DNA of 20,610 nt from Spirochaetaceae bacterium (GCA_031255315.1 JAIRSS010000012.1:1-20610); one strand, 5' to 3'; positions 7,033 through 14,500 are shown, numbered from the stretch's first letter. Notes: a model not told the origin generated them from the sequence alone. Made by a program: numbers and translations.

Positions 7033-8916
7033 ATGCGGGTTTCCGGGCGATACATAACTGATGATATGGGCAGGGTTCTTATCCTGCGGGGTTGTAATGC
7101 GGGAGGAAGTTCCAAAGTACCGGCCAATCCTCCCGGCGGGACCCACGTGAGCGGCTCCCTGAAGTCCCCGGCGGGGGTTTCCTTTGTGGGCCGCCCTTTT
7201 CCACTTGAAGAGGCGGAGGCCCACTTTGACCGGCTGAAACGTTGGGGCTTCACCTTCCTGCGGCTGGTTGTTACATGGGAAGCCCTGGAGCATGAGGGGC
7301 CCGGCGTCTATGATGAAGCCTACCTTTCTTACCTCAGGAAACTCCTCCGTGTCGCGGAAGAAATGGGGATAGCCGTGTTCATTGATCCCCACCAGGACGT
7401 ATGGAGCCGCTGGACCGGGGGGGACGGCGCTCCCGCCTGGACCCTGGAGAAACTCGGTATAGACACGGAACGCCTGGATGCGGCGGGAGCCGCCCTGACC
7501 CACCAGCGCTACAGTGAGTTCAACAAGGACGCGCCGTATCCCCGCATGATCTGGCCCACCAATTACAGCCGGTACGCCGCGGCCACCATGTTCACCCTCT
7601 TTTTCGCCGGGAACACGTATGCCCCGGAAACGACGATAGACGGGGAAAGCGCTCAGGACTGGCTGCAAGACCGGTATATAGCTTGTATGCGCCACTGTTT
7701 CAAACGGCTCAAGAACTGCAAAGCCATTGCAGGCTGGGGAACCATGAACGAGCCGAACGCCGGTTTCATCGGGTATACGGACCTGGAAAAAATGGAAAAT
7801 GTAACGGCTCTTTTGGGGGCTGTTCCCTATCCTCTGGACGCTATGGCCGCCGCTTCCGGGTACAGCCGGGAAGTTCCGGTCTACGCAATCGGCGTCCGGG
7901 GCGTCCGCATAACCGGCAGGCAGATTCTCAATACGGAGGGTCTTTCTATTTTCAGGGAGGGCTATGAGTGTCCCTGGAAACGGGCCGGGGTCTGGACGGA
8001 CGAGGGGGGCGTTCCCCGTCTCTTACGGAAAGATTATTTCGCGGCGGTCAACGGCAGACCGGCGCAATTCACCGGGGATTTCCTCGTGCCCTTCATGCGG
8101 CGCTTCATTGACCGCATGAGAGAGGTCAACCCCGGGGTCATAATTTTCATCGAAGGGACTCCCATGGGGGAACACCCCGCCTGGCCGGAGGGCAGTCCTG
8201 GCGGAGTGGTGAACGCTTTTCACTGGTACGACGGCCTTACCCTTGTTACCAAATCCTTTCGCCCCTGGTTCAACGTTGCCGTGGAGACCGCCAAGCCTGT
8301 ATTAGGCCGGAAAAACGTGGCGGCCCTGTTTACCCGGGCCATCGGGAAAGGAGTCGTCTGGGCCCGGGAGCGCATGGGGGACATACCGTGTCTTTTGGGG
8401 GAATTCGGCATTCCCTTTGATATGAACGGGAAAAAAGCCTATAGAACCGGAGATTACCGCCTTCACGAGGAAGCCCTGGCCATGTATTATGACGCGATAG
8501 ACGCCAACCTGCTGGGTTCCACGATCTGGAACTACACACCGGATAATACTCACGAATGGGGAGACGGCTGGAACGGGGAGGACCTGTCGATTTTTTCAGG
8601 CGGCCGAGGCCGGGCAATGGGGGGCTGGCTCCGTCCGTATCCTATAGCCACCGCCGGCGTTCCCCTCGCACTCACGTGGGACCGGAAACGGCGGTTCTTC
8701 CGTTACCGGTTCCGGGCTGATCCCGCTATCACCGCTCCGACAGAAATATTCGTCCCCGCCGGATGTTTCTCCTCAACCCCGGCGATCTCCCTCCAGACCT
8801 TTCCGGCGGACGCCGGGGCATCCGGCCTCAAGGCCGATTACAAACCGGAAGAACAGCGGCTCTTCGTGTGGAACGAATCCTGCCGCGGGGAAACGGAAAT
8901 CATCCTGAGTGTTTAG
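7033..8916 (+). CDS. GH5 glycosidase, endoglycoceramidase/glucosylceramidase-like (GH5_12 type)
   Basis: A retaining beta-glycosidase of 627 residues with a GH5 (cellulase-fold) barrel. The acid/base is Glu240 in GTMNEPN and the nucleophile is Glu457 in LLGEFGIPF. Supporting features are HWYDG (397-401), DPHQDVWSR (118-126) and STIWNYTPDN (496-505). The N-terminal LILRGCNAGGSSKVP (about 16-30) and the GRPF motif (53-56) resemble eukaryotic and bacterial glucosylceramidases or steryl-beta-glucosidases rather than cellulases. Residues about 540-627 look like the GH5 C-terminal beta-sandwich domain of that group. There is no signal peptide, so the enzyme should act in the cytosol on an imported glucoside. 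GGAGGT six bases before the ATG is a strong ribosome site. It is monocistronic. The exact substrate is inferred from resemblance only. Confidence 0.82.
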   Translation: MRVSGRYITDDMGRVLILRGCNAGGSSKVPANPPGGTHVSGSLKSPAGVSFVGRPFPLEEAEAHFDRLKRWGFTFLRLVVTWEALEHEGPGVYDEAYLSYLRKLLRVAEEMGIAVFIDPHQDVWSRWTGGDGAPAWTLEKLGIDTERLDAAGAALTHQRYSEFNKDAPYPRMIWPTNYSRYAAATMFTLFFAGNTYAPETTIDGESAQDWLQDRYIACMRHCFKRLKNCKAIAGWGTMNEPNAGFIGYTDLEKMENVTALLGAVPYPLDAMAAASGYSREVPVYAIGVRGVRITGRQILNTEGLSIFREGYECPWKRAGVWTDEGGVPRLLRKDYFAAVNGRPAQFTGDFLVPFMRRFIDRMREVNPGVIIFIEGTPMGEHPAWPEGSPGGVVNAFHWYDGLTLVTKSFRPWFNVAVETAKPVLGRKNVAALFTRAIGKGVVWARERMGDIPCLLGEFGIPFDMNGKKAYRTGDYRLHEEALAMYYDAIDANLLGSTIWNYTPDNTHEWGDGWNGEDLSIFSGGRGRAMGGWLRPYPIATAGVPLALTWDRKRRFFRYRFRADPAITAPTEIFVPAGCFSSTPAISLQTFPADAGASGLKADYKPEEQRLFVWNESCRGETEIILSV

Positions 8917-8948
8917 GGCCTTCCCGTACTCTGGCAGCCTGTTGCGCG

Positions 8949-9067
8949 TGTGGATTTTTGCGTCAACAGTAACGCAAAAATCCCGATTATCCGGCCCGCC
9001 GCGGACCTTCGGTCCGACGGAGGTTGAAGGATAAAAAATCCCCTGATCGGCGATTTTTTGGGGTTTT
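8949..9067 (+). repeat. Dispersed structured repeat, copy 1 (full length, 119 bp)
   Basis: It contains three stem-loops in a row: GATTTTTGCGT/ACGCAAAAATC (8953-8963 and 8972-8982), CGGACC-TTC-GGTCCG (9002-9016) and AAAAAATC/GATTTTTT (9033-9040 and 9052-9059). It starts 33 bases after the GH5 stop and may terminate that transcript. It is also the element nearest the Rpn gene. A near-full copy lies inverted at 17450-17565 and a partial one at 11947-11997. The first 48 bases match copy 2 with one internal mismatch. Confidence 0.75.
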
Positions 9068-9350
9068 AAGCGCAACGCGCAACAATTTCCTCGAGGCGGT
9101 TCCGGTCAAAGGGCTTTAGGAGGCGATTGCCAGGGGCGCCCGGTCCGTGGAGTTGGTAAAGACCGGGCGCAACGCATCGGGAACGGCGGCGGCAGCGAAG
9201 TAATGACGGCTCGTGCCGGCTCTCTCGACAGACGGCCTGTGTGCCGCTCGTCAGCCCTTGCGCAAAGCTCGCTCACAAGCCCGTAAGGACGACCCGCAGC
9301 CGCCCTTATCTTTTATCGTCCATCACTTTATACTCATTTTAGGAGATGGC
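9068..9350. other. Non-coding stretch upstream of the Rpn-family gene, with a 10-bp hairpin
   Basis: A perfect inverted repeat, GCGCCCGGTC at 9136-9145 and GACCGGGCGC at 9161-9170, has a 15-base loop. A 23-bp sequence at 9282-9304 recurs after the gene. No ribosome site or conserved protein is visible, and the open frame running in from 9213 is only an upstream extension of the Rpn frame. The hairpin and repeat may be part of the Rpn cassette. Confidence 0.45.
9282..9304 (+). repeat. Left direct repeat flanking the Rpn gene
   Basis: A 23-bp sequence beginning CGTAAGGACGACCCGCAG recurs at 10263-10285 in the same orientation with a single G/A difference. The left copy ends 46 bases before the Rpn start codon. 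Confidence 0.65.
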
Positions 9351-10253
9351 ATGATACAGATCAGCGAAAACGACGAGGTGATAGACATCTGCCTCGACAA
9401 CGTGTTCAAGGCGGTGTTCACAAAAAACACGCCGGAATCAGTGGGGGCCTTGTCAAACCTGCTGTCCGCCGTCATAGGGCGCGATGTGTCAGTCATTGCC
9501 GTCATCGCAAACGAGCCGGCCATTGACAACCTCCGTGACCGGCAGATACGGTTTGACATAAACTGCAAAACCGACGGCGGCAAACTTATGAACGTGGAGA
9601 TGTCGTTGAACCCTGACAAATTCGAGCCGGTACGTCTGGAGTTTTACGCGGGCAAACTGTTCACGGGGCAGGACATAAAAGGCGCCGGGAAGACATACAG
9701 CGACCTTAAAGACGCCTATCAGATAGCGTTCCTGGTTAACGGGCGTTTTTTCGCTGATGGGGATTTTTTACATGCGTTCGAGTATTACGACCAGCAAAAA
9801 GAAGTATCATTGGGAGGGCGGACGCATATAATTACGGTAGAACTGGCCAAGCTGGAGTATCTGAAGGATACGCCTGTGCCGGAAATGACTGCTCCCGAAC
9901 GGTGGGCGTTTTACTTCCGGTATATAACGGACAGGGAGAAGCGCGGGAAGGTGAACGAAATAATCGCGTTTGAGGAGGGTATAGAGATGGCGAGCGAAGT
10001 ATTGATGACGATAAGCAGGGACGAGGCGGAGCGGGCGCGGCTTATGAGCGAATACAAGTATGAATTGGACACCCAGAGCCGCATAGCGTATGCGCGTCAG
10101 GAGGGTGAGCAGAGAGGCGGGGCGGAAGGCGAACAGAGAGGCAGGCGGGAGGGAGCGCTTGAAATTGCCAGAAAAATGAAAAAACGTAATGCGCCGTTGG
10201 AACAAATTGCCGAGGATACCGGCCTTTCCTGGGATGTAATAGCGAAACTGTAG
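9351..10253 (+). CDS. Rpn/PD-(D/E)XK nuclease family 'transposase'
   Basis: A 300-residue protein of the Rpn/PDDEXK_2 group, long annotated as transposase and shown in E. coli Rpn proteins to be a DNA endonuclease that promotes recombination. The nuclease core is near the N-terminus: DNVFKAVF (16-23), Asp69 in IRFDIN and Glu83 in NVEMS. The position after Glu-Met is Ser here, whereas many relatives have Gln. The C-terminal half carries SEVLMTISRDEAERARLMSEYKYELD-like helices, a Gly/Glu/Arg-rich linker (GEQRGGAEGEQRGRREG), and the closing helix KMKKRNAPLEQIAEDTGLSW that is usual in spirochaete members. The ATG at 9351 has AGGAG six bases upstream. An in-frame start at 9213 lacks a ribosome site and adds non-homologous sequence. 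The gene sits between direct repeats and next to a dispersed repeat, which fits a mobile or once-mobile unit. Confidence 0.87.
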   Translation: MIQISENDEVIDICLDNVFKAVFTKNTPESVGALSNLLSAVIGRDVSVIAVIANEPAIDNLRDRQIRFDINCKTDGGKLMNVEMSLNPDKFEPVRLEFYAGKLFTGQDIKGAGKTYSDLKDAYQIAFLVNGRFFADGDFLHAFEYYDQQKEVSLGGRTHIITVELAKLEYLKDTPVPEMTAPERWAFYFRYITDREKRGKVNEIIAFEEGIEMASEVLMTISRDEAERARLMSEYKYELDTQSRIAYARQEGEQRGGAEGEQRGRREGALEIARKMKKRNAPLEQIAEDTGLSWDVIAKL

Positions 10254-10262
10254 GTTCCCACT

Positions 10263-10285
10263 CGTAAGAACGACCCGCAGCCGCC
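10263..10285 (+). repeat. Right direct repeat flanking the Rpn gene
   Basis: The second copy of the 23-bp sequence begins ten bases after the Rpn stop codon. Its last six bases also form the left arm of a GCCGCC-TTGC-GGCGGC hairpin (10280-10295). An ATTGC/GCAAT-based hairpin follows at about 10313-10340. Confidence 0.65.
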
Positions 10286-10391
10286 TTGCGGCGGCCCACT
10301 GCTCACCCGGCATTGCGTGGCGTGGAGCGCCGAAGCAATCCGCCCGGAACCGCCCGTCTGTTCCCTGCCCCCCTCTCAAGAGGGAAAAAAG

Positions 10392-10436
10392 CGGGGCTGC
10401 CTCTCAATGAGACAGCCCCGTTCCTCGTTTGTTTTT
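10392..10436. terminator. Bidirectional intrinsic terminator
   Basis: CGGGGCTG and CAGCCCCG (10392-10420) form an eight-base stem extended by TCTC/GAGA. T-rich GTTTGTTTTT follows on the plus strand, and CTTTTTTCCC follows on the minus strand. It can end transcripts of both the Rpn gene and the convergent lipoprotein gene. Confidence 0.85.
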
Positions 10437-10454
10437 AGGCTCTACTTCTAGACC

Positions 10455-11672
10455 TTACCACTCGATCTTTATCCCCAGGCCCGCTCCGTCACTGTCCGGT
10501 ACGAATGGGTCCGTCCCTATTTCCATTTCATCTCGGTTGATAAAATCGTCGCCGTCTTCGTTCCCTTTCGGGTCCAGAGCCTTGTACTTCACCCCGCCGT
10601 TCCCGTTCTTCCCGTCGACACCCACATGGGTAAAGTCTGTTGACCCGTCCTGGGCTGCGTCGTTTATCCCGTTGCGGATGATCCACACCGGACCTTCTTC
10701 TGCCAAGTTTAACTCCGATTCTTCGTTATACCCGCTCCAGTCAAAGTTCGCGCTCCCCCCGAACGGCACATACTCCAGCTTGAAGTTCACCGCGCCTTCT
10801 GCGTTTACAACGAGGTTCTCCAGAGTCCAACTGACCCGCTGCCCTTCTACGCTTATCTGGCCCTGGGCCTCGACGCCATTATTCGTCCATCGCTTGCTTT
10901 TAAACACCGGCTCCGTGGCTTCGCTGTCTATTGCTTTCCGGGCCGTTAGAAGAGTCTCCAGACCATCCCCCCCGGGGGCGGTGTCGCCCGCGCCATAAAC
11001 GAAACCTTTTTGTATGGTCCATTCGATCTTCCAGGCCCCCCACTCATCGCCTAAAAGCAGGGGCGATTTCTTTCCTGTCCGGGCCTCCACCGTCTTTTTT
11101 TCATCAGGCCAGCCTAAGGGCACCCTTTCGGAAGTAAAGCATGCGTCCACCACCAGGGGCTGCATCAGTATCTGGATCCTGGTTTGGGTTGTACCTATCG
11201 GCATCGTCTTAAACCCCGCGGCCAGCAGGGTAGGGGGCTCGTCCGAGTCCCGGCAACCCATCAGGGCAAGAAAATGGTAGGTCTTCCCGGGTGGAACGAT
11301 TACCCGGAGGACCGCCGTTGTGTCGCCGGGGTCTTCCCGGTGCGCTTCTTCAAAGTCAGCGAGCTTCCCCTCCTCGTCCACAACGATTATCTGGACGAAG
11401 TTACGGATCGGACCGTACTTAATAGCGTCGTAATCCGGCCCCACCGCCGCGCGGGAAGCCTCCTGGCTGTTTCCTATCGCCACAGTAATCGTAAAGGACC
11501 CCAGGGCGTCGTCGTCAGACGAGTGGTCCACCGGGTCCGCAGAAACCGGCGTTTCAATGTATGCGGGGTTGAAGCACCCCGGGAGGGCCGCTGTTACCAG
11601 AAGGGCGGCCAAAAGCGCCGTCCATTTCCACATATTTATGCTATTTTTCCGTGTCATACCAGTATCCTTCAT
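10455..11672 (-). CDS. Putative lipoprotein with a C-terminal calcium-binding-repeat-like end
   Basis: A 405-residue surface or periplasmic lipoprotein. A basic, hydrophobic signal (WTALLAALLVTAALPGC) ends at lipobox Cys33. After it come an acidic linker and a beta-rich region of no recognised family (FTITVAIGN, FVQIIVVDEEGK, YHFLALMGC). The last 60 residues contain VGVDGKNGNGG and then DGDDFINRDEMEIGTDPF with PDSDGAG. These look like one thrombospondin-type-3 or dockerin-like Asp-rich repeat, cut short by the stop codon. GGAGG five bases before the ATG at 11672 decides the start over an in-frame ATG at 11684. It is transcribed alone. The function is unknown. Confidence 0.78.
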   Translation of the reverse strand: MKDTGMTRKNSINMWKWTALLAALLVTAALPGCFNPAYIETPVSADPVDHSSDDDALGSFTITVAIGNSQEASRAAVGPDYDAIKYGPIRNFVQIIVVDEEGKLADFEEAHREDPGDTTAVLRVIVPPGKTYHFLALMGCRDSDEPPTLLAAGFKTMPIGTTQTRIQILMQPLVVDACFTSERVPLGWPDEKKTVEARTGKKSPLLLGDEWGAWKIEWTIQKGFVYGAGDTAPGGDGLETLLTARKAIDSEATEPVFKSKRWTNNGVEAQGQISVEGQRVSWTLENLVVNAEGAVNFKLEYVPFGGSANFDWSGYNEESELNLAEEGPVWIIRNGINDAAQDGSTDFTHVGVDGKNGNGGVKYKALDPKGNEDGDDFINRDEMEIGTDPFVPDSDGAGLGIKIEW

Positions 11673-12075
11673 GATTTCCTCCATATTTATTCTTTCACTA
11701 TCCTTTCACATGCTTTAAGGAAGCGGCGGGGAAACGTTACAATCATACAAAATCTTCCTGAGAGAGAGGAGGGGAGCGGCCATTTCTGTTCGATATAACA
11801 ATAACATATCCATGGCTCATCCATGCCTCCAAACATCAATTTGTACAACAAAGTATCGTCTATTTAAATGAAAATAGCAAGATTAGAAAAAAAAGACAAG
11901 TAAATGCGGCTGTTCCAATACGAAGCGTCTATGAGTTTGTTGCATTTGTGGATTTTTGCGTCAACAGTAACGCAAAAATTCCGATTATCCGGCCTGCTTT
12001 GGCAGTTGGAACAGTCTTAAATGTAAGAACCGCCGGGGATGGGTACAAACCCGCGGGAAACAGGAGGCGGGGTCT
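11673..12075. other. Intergenic region with repeat copy 2
   Basis: The 403 bases separate two minus-strand lipoprotein genes. The stretch 11850-11900 is A/T-rich and is the likely place for the promoter of the 10455-11672 gene. TTGTCT and TATTTT spaced 17 bases apart on the minus strand, around 11900-11870, are a weak candidate. Repeat copy 2 lies at 11947-11997, bracketed by a 9-bp inverted repeat: CTGTTCCAA at 11910-11918 and TTGGAACAG at 12006-12014. No gene is seen. Confidence 0.45.
11947..11997 (+). repeat. Dispersed structured repeat, copy 2 (partial)
   Basis: It carries only the first stem-loop (11951-11961 with 11970-11980) and the ATTATCCGGCC tail. It differs from copy 1 at one internal position over 48 bases and then diverges completely. 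Loss of the second and third hairpins suggests either a truncated copy or a modular element. Confidence 0.75.
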
Positions 12076-12945
12076 TTACCAGGAGACCCGGACCGCCCCA
12101 TTCACATTGTACCGCAGCATCCCGCCTGGGGAAATCAGGGTATCCGCTTCCGGCGAGGCTGCTATCGTTACCGTTTCGCCGGCCTCCCAGTGGCGGACCT
12201 CCGCAAAGGGGGAAGACCCCACCCAGGGGCCCGGCCAGGGGACGCATATCGTCAAATCTTCATGAGAACGGGCTCGTATCCGGCGGCGGTCAAAGCCGGA
12301 TTGCACGGTCTTTGCCGCGATGACATCCCAGTCGGCGAGCCAGGGGTCCTCCCGTATCTCCGGAGGAACGCCGCCGCTCTGTAGGAGATCCCGGAAACGG
12401 GGCCAGTCGAAGCGGTCCGGACGTCTTTTGGTCTCAGTGGCGGAAAGGCCCTCCCCGGAGGCGGCGGCGGCCAGGGCGCGGTAAAACCAGGCTTCCGGAC
12501 CGGCTTCCCAGGTTAACCGGAGGCCGCCCCCTTCGGCGTCAAAGGGGGCAAGCGCGCCTGCCGGACGCATACGTCCCGGTGGAAGCTCCCGGTCCGGCCA
12601 GAAGGGATAAGCCAGGACGGGACTGGCCCATTCCACGGGGATAGTTACTTCGGGCGGGGCGGCGGCGGACCCCTCGCCGGAATGGAGGCGGCCGTCCGGG
12701 CCGAACCACTCAATACGCCACCGGGGCGGCCCCAGGACAGCGTCCCAGGCGGAGGGTACAGCGGGGAGGATAAGCCGGTAGGCCGGGGGGATAACCGGAT
12801 CCCGGCAGGCAATGAGGATAAACACCGCGCCCGCCGCCGGAAAAGCCCGGTAGAAGAGCGCGGTTTTCGTTTTGAAGCTGTTCCGGACGGCAAAAACCGC
12901 GTTCCGGAAACGGCGCGCCGGGGGATACCCGGGGGTTTGTTCCAT
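12076..12945 (-). CDS. Putative lipoprotein of unknown function
   Basis: A 289-residue protein with a long basic N-terminus, a hydrophobic stretch (FPAAGAVFILIAC) and a lipobox-like LIAC at Cys47. The mature part is rich in Trp, Pro and Arg, with the strands PRWRIEWFGPDGRLHSGEG, VEWASPVLAYPF and GLRLTWEAGPEAWFYRAL, and ends in a beta-like domain (EVRHWEAGETVTIAASPEAD). I do not recognise a family. The layout resembles a conserved treponeme lipoprotein. The ATG at 12945 has no clear ribosome site, and no alternative start is available closer to the signal, so the long n-region is kept with some doubt. The transposase remnant at 12979-13236 lies immediately upstream, so the promoter may have been affected by that insertion. 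Confidence 0.65.
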   Translation of the reverse strand: MEQTPGYPPARRFRNAVFAVRNSFKTKTALFYRAFPAAGAVFILIACRDPVIPPAYRLILPAVPSAWDAVLGPPRWRIEWFGPDGRLHSGEGSAAAPPEVTIPVEWASPVLAYPFWPDRELPPGRMRPAGALAPFDAEGGGLRLTWEAGPEAWFYRALAAAASGEGLSATETKRRPDRFDWPRFRDLLQSGGVPPEIREDPWLADWDVIAAKTVQSGFDRRRIRARSHEDLTICVPWPGPWVGSSPFAEVRHWEAGETVTIAASPEADTLISPGGMLRYNVNGAVRVSW

Positions 12946-12978
12946 AAGTGTATGTATGGAATATAGATACGTCCTGCT

Positions 12979-13236
12979 TTAATTTGGGGGTGCTATGAAG
13001 GGCGTATTCGCCAAGATTAAGGGGGCAAGGAGCTTGGCCGCGCATGAAGCCGAAATAGTCCCAGACAGCTTTGAGGGCGGCGGCCCGCGGGCCATAGATG
13101 AGTCTGCCCGCTCTTTTTTCCCGTGGTTTTTGGGGCGCACCGCCTTGAGGGTGATGCGTTTTCCGTGATTCAATCCGCGCTCTTGTAAAAGCCTTGTTTT
13201 GACGATATAGTAACCATCGTCCACTAATCCGCAGCG
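12979..13236 (-). pseudogene. Frameshifted fragment of an integrase-type (DDE) transposase
   Basis: On the minus strand two overlapping frames join into one recognisable protein piece. The first frame gives HGKRITLKAVRPKNHGKKERA. The second continues with GRLIYGPRAAALKAVWDYFGFM. The first frame then resumes with AAKLLAPLILANTPFIA. Intact relatives read YGPEV-x-ALK-x-[LV]W-x-CGK-LLAPL across this stretch, which is the N-terminal region of rve-domain transposases. At least two indels are therefore needed, and the catalytic domain is missing, so the fragment is dead. Plus-strand frames here, such as 12995-13168, are antisense shadows of it. The identification rests on the motif match only. Confidence 0.6.
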
Positions 13237-13291
13237 GTGAACTTCGCATGAAGATTCATAAAATCTCTTTATTCAGCAAGGAGGAAATGTC

Positions 13292-13435
13292 ATGTCCGAT
13301 TCGGACGGCGGTGGTAGTTTACCCCGTCATCACTATAGCTTAGGTATACTATTAAACACTGGCAGTTTACGGCATTTTCCCAGGAGAGCCTTCAGCGGAT
13401 GGTCCCATACGCGGTTTCCTGAAGTAAAAGGGTAA
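13292..13435 (+). CDS. Candidate 47-residue leader peptide upstream of corA
   Basis: A small frame starting MSDSDGGGS and ending EVKG. AAGGAGG at 13278-13284 is an almost ideal ribosome site, with seven bases before the ATG. The peptide has no recognised family and no membrane segment. Its stop codon lies eight bases before two competing hairpins that overlap the corA ribosome site (13443-13476). This places it like the leader ORFs of Mg-transporter genes, where translation of the leader decides folding downstream. The acidic start (Asp3, Asp5) recalls the ribosome-destabilising acidic start of MgtL, but there is no sequence similarity. Alternatively it is the stump of a gene broken by the neighbouring transposase insertion. 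Confidence 0.45.
   Translation: MSDSDGGGSLPRHHYSLGILLNTGSLRHFPRRAFSGWSHTRFPEVKG
13345..13350 (+). promoter_or_regulatory. Possible -10 element inside the leader ORF
   Basis: TATACT is a good -10 hexamer, but no -35 lies at the proper distance. If used, it would start a transcript near 13357 that lacks the leader ORF start but keeps the hairpins before corA. Confidence 0.3.
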
Positions 13436-13442
13436 GAAACCA

Positions 13443-13476
13443 TTTGGTTTCTCCTGGCTGGTAAACCAAAGGAGAA
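13443..13476 (+). promoter_or_regulatory. Two mutually exclusive hairpins over the corA ribosome site
   Basis: Hairpin A pairs TTTGGTTT (13443-13450) with AAACCAAA (13463-13470) and leaves GGAG free. Hairpin B pairs TTCTCC (13449-13454) with GGAGAA (13471-13476) and buries the Shine-Dalgarno bases. The two share bases 13449-13450 and interleave, so they compete. A ribosome or the folding of upstream RNA could tip the balance. No M-box or other known Mg aptamer is visible. Confidence 0.5.
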
Positions 13477-13482
13477 GCCATC

Positions 13483-14472
13483 ATGATTGTAATTAGAACT
13501 CAGGGAGAATACGGCCTTACGGAAATTAACGCGGTAACCAGGGGGTGCTGGATCGACGCCCGGAATCTTACTCCCGCGGACCTCAAGCGGTTGCAGCACG
13601 AATTTGGCATTGCCGGTGAATTGCTCACCGACATCATGGACGCCGATGAACAGGCCCGGATTGAAAAAGAGGATGATTATACCGCGCTTATCGTGCGGCT
13701 TCCGGTCTACGACGAATCCTACGAGGTTTCTTTTTTTACCCTCCCCCTGGGGATCGTTCTTTTTTCCGATAAGATTGTTACCATTTGCCAGCGTTCAAGC
13801 GGCGCGCTGGACGATCTGCTCAAAAACCGGATACGGGGATTCAATATACGGAATAAAAGCGCCTTCGTTCTCAACCTTCTGGGCCGGGCGGCCTTCACCT
13901 TCCTCAAGGCTTTGAAAGAGCTCAATAAACGGACCAACCGTATAGAACGGGAACTCCAGCGGTCTATCAAAAACAACGAGCTTATTCAGCTTCTTTCCCT
14001 GCAAAAGTCCCTGGTATACTTTACCACAAGCATCAAGACCAACGAACTGCTGCTGGAAAAGCTGCAAAAGTCGCCGTTTTTCAGGTTCAAGGAGGACGAG
14101 AGGGATCTCCTGGAGGATGTGCTTACGGAAAACAAACAGGCCATAGAAATGGCCAACATCTACTCATCTATTTTAACGGGAACGATGGATGCCTTTGCCA
14201 GCGTCATTTCCAATAACCTGAACATCGTCATGAAGCGGCTGACCATCGTGTCCATCGTCCTCATGATCCCAACCTTAATCTACAGTTTCTATGGCATGAA
14301 TGTAGACCTACCGTTTCAGGAGTACGCCGCCACAGGCTGGGGCGTACTCTGTGTAAGCCTTTTGTTTTCGATTTTTGGCGCAATACTCCTCAACACGGAC
14401 CGGAAACGCAGGAAACGGGGGGCCAGGGGAAAAGTAAAACATCCCGCCTTTTACTCGCCCATAAGCCTTTGA
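13483..14472 (+). CDS. corA: CorA-family magnesium/divalent-cation channel
   Basis: A 329-residue CorA protein that moves Mg2+ (possibly Co2+ or Ni2+) across the inner membrane as a pentamer. The large N-terminal cytoplasmic funnel (1-250) includes the long coiled helix (about 140-245). TM1 (about 252-270) ends in the signature YGMN (Gly271-Met272-Asn273) followed by VDLPF, and TM2 spans about 286-303. The C-terminal tail is basic (RKRRKRGARGKVK), as usual, though slightly longer than in the shortest family members. GGAG at 13471-13474 precedes the ATG with eight bases between. Expression may be set by the leader region described above. It is transcribed alone, and no clear intrinsic terminator follows. 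Confidence 0.93.
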   Translation: MIVIRTQGEYGLTEINAVTRGCWIDARNLTPADLKRLQHEFGIAGELLTDIMDADEQARIEKEDDYTALIVRLPVYDESYEVSFFTLPLGIVLFSDKIVTICQRSSGALDDLLKNRIRGFNIRNKSAFVLNLLGRAAFTFLKALKELNKRTNRIERELQRSIKNNELIQLLSLQKSLVYFTTSIKTNELLLEKLQKSPFFRFKEDERDLLEDVLTENKQAIEMANIYSSILTGTMDAFASVISNNLNIVMKRLTIVSIVLMIPTLIYSFYGMNVDLPFQEYAATGWGVLCVSLLFSIFGAILLNTDRKRRKRGARGKVKHPAFYSPISL

Positions 14473-14500
14473 CCGTGGATCGGCGGCGCGGCGGTGGTGG

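Noticed and set aside
8763..9075. Open frames running through repeat copy 1
   Set aside because: They join the GH5 3' end in the wrong frame or antisense to repeat DNA, with no conserved protein feature.
9213..9350. Longer N-terminus for the Rpn-family protein
   Set aside because: The added part has no ribosome site and crosses the direct repeat, while ATG 9351 has AGGAG and begins the family's conserved start.
9083..10390. IS200/IS605-like element around the Rpn gene because of the hairpins
   Set aside because: No Y1 HUH transposase or TnpB is present; the encoded protein is PD-(D/E)XK type.
12995..13168. 57-residue plus-strand frame starting MKGVFAKIKG
   Set aside because: It is antisense to the frameshifted transposase fragment, whose motifs explain the sequence better.
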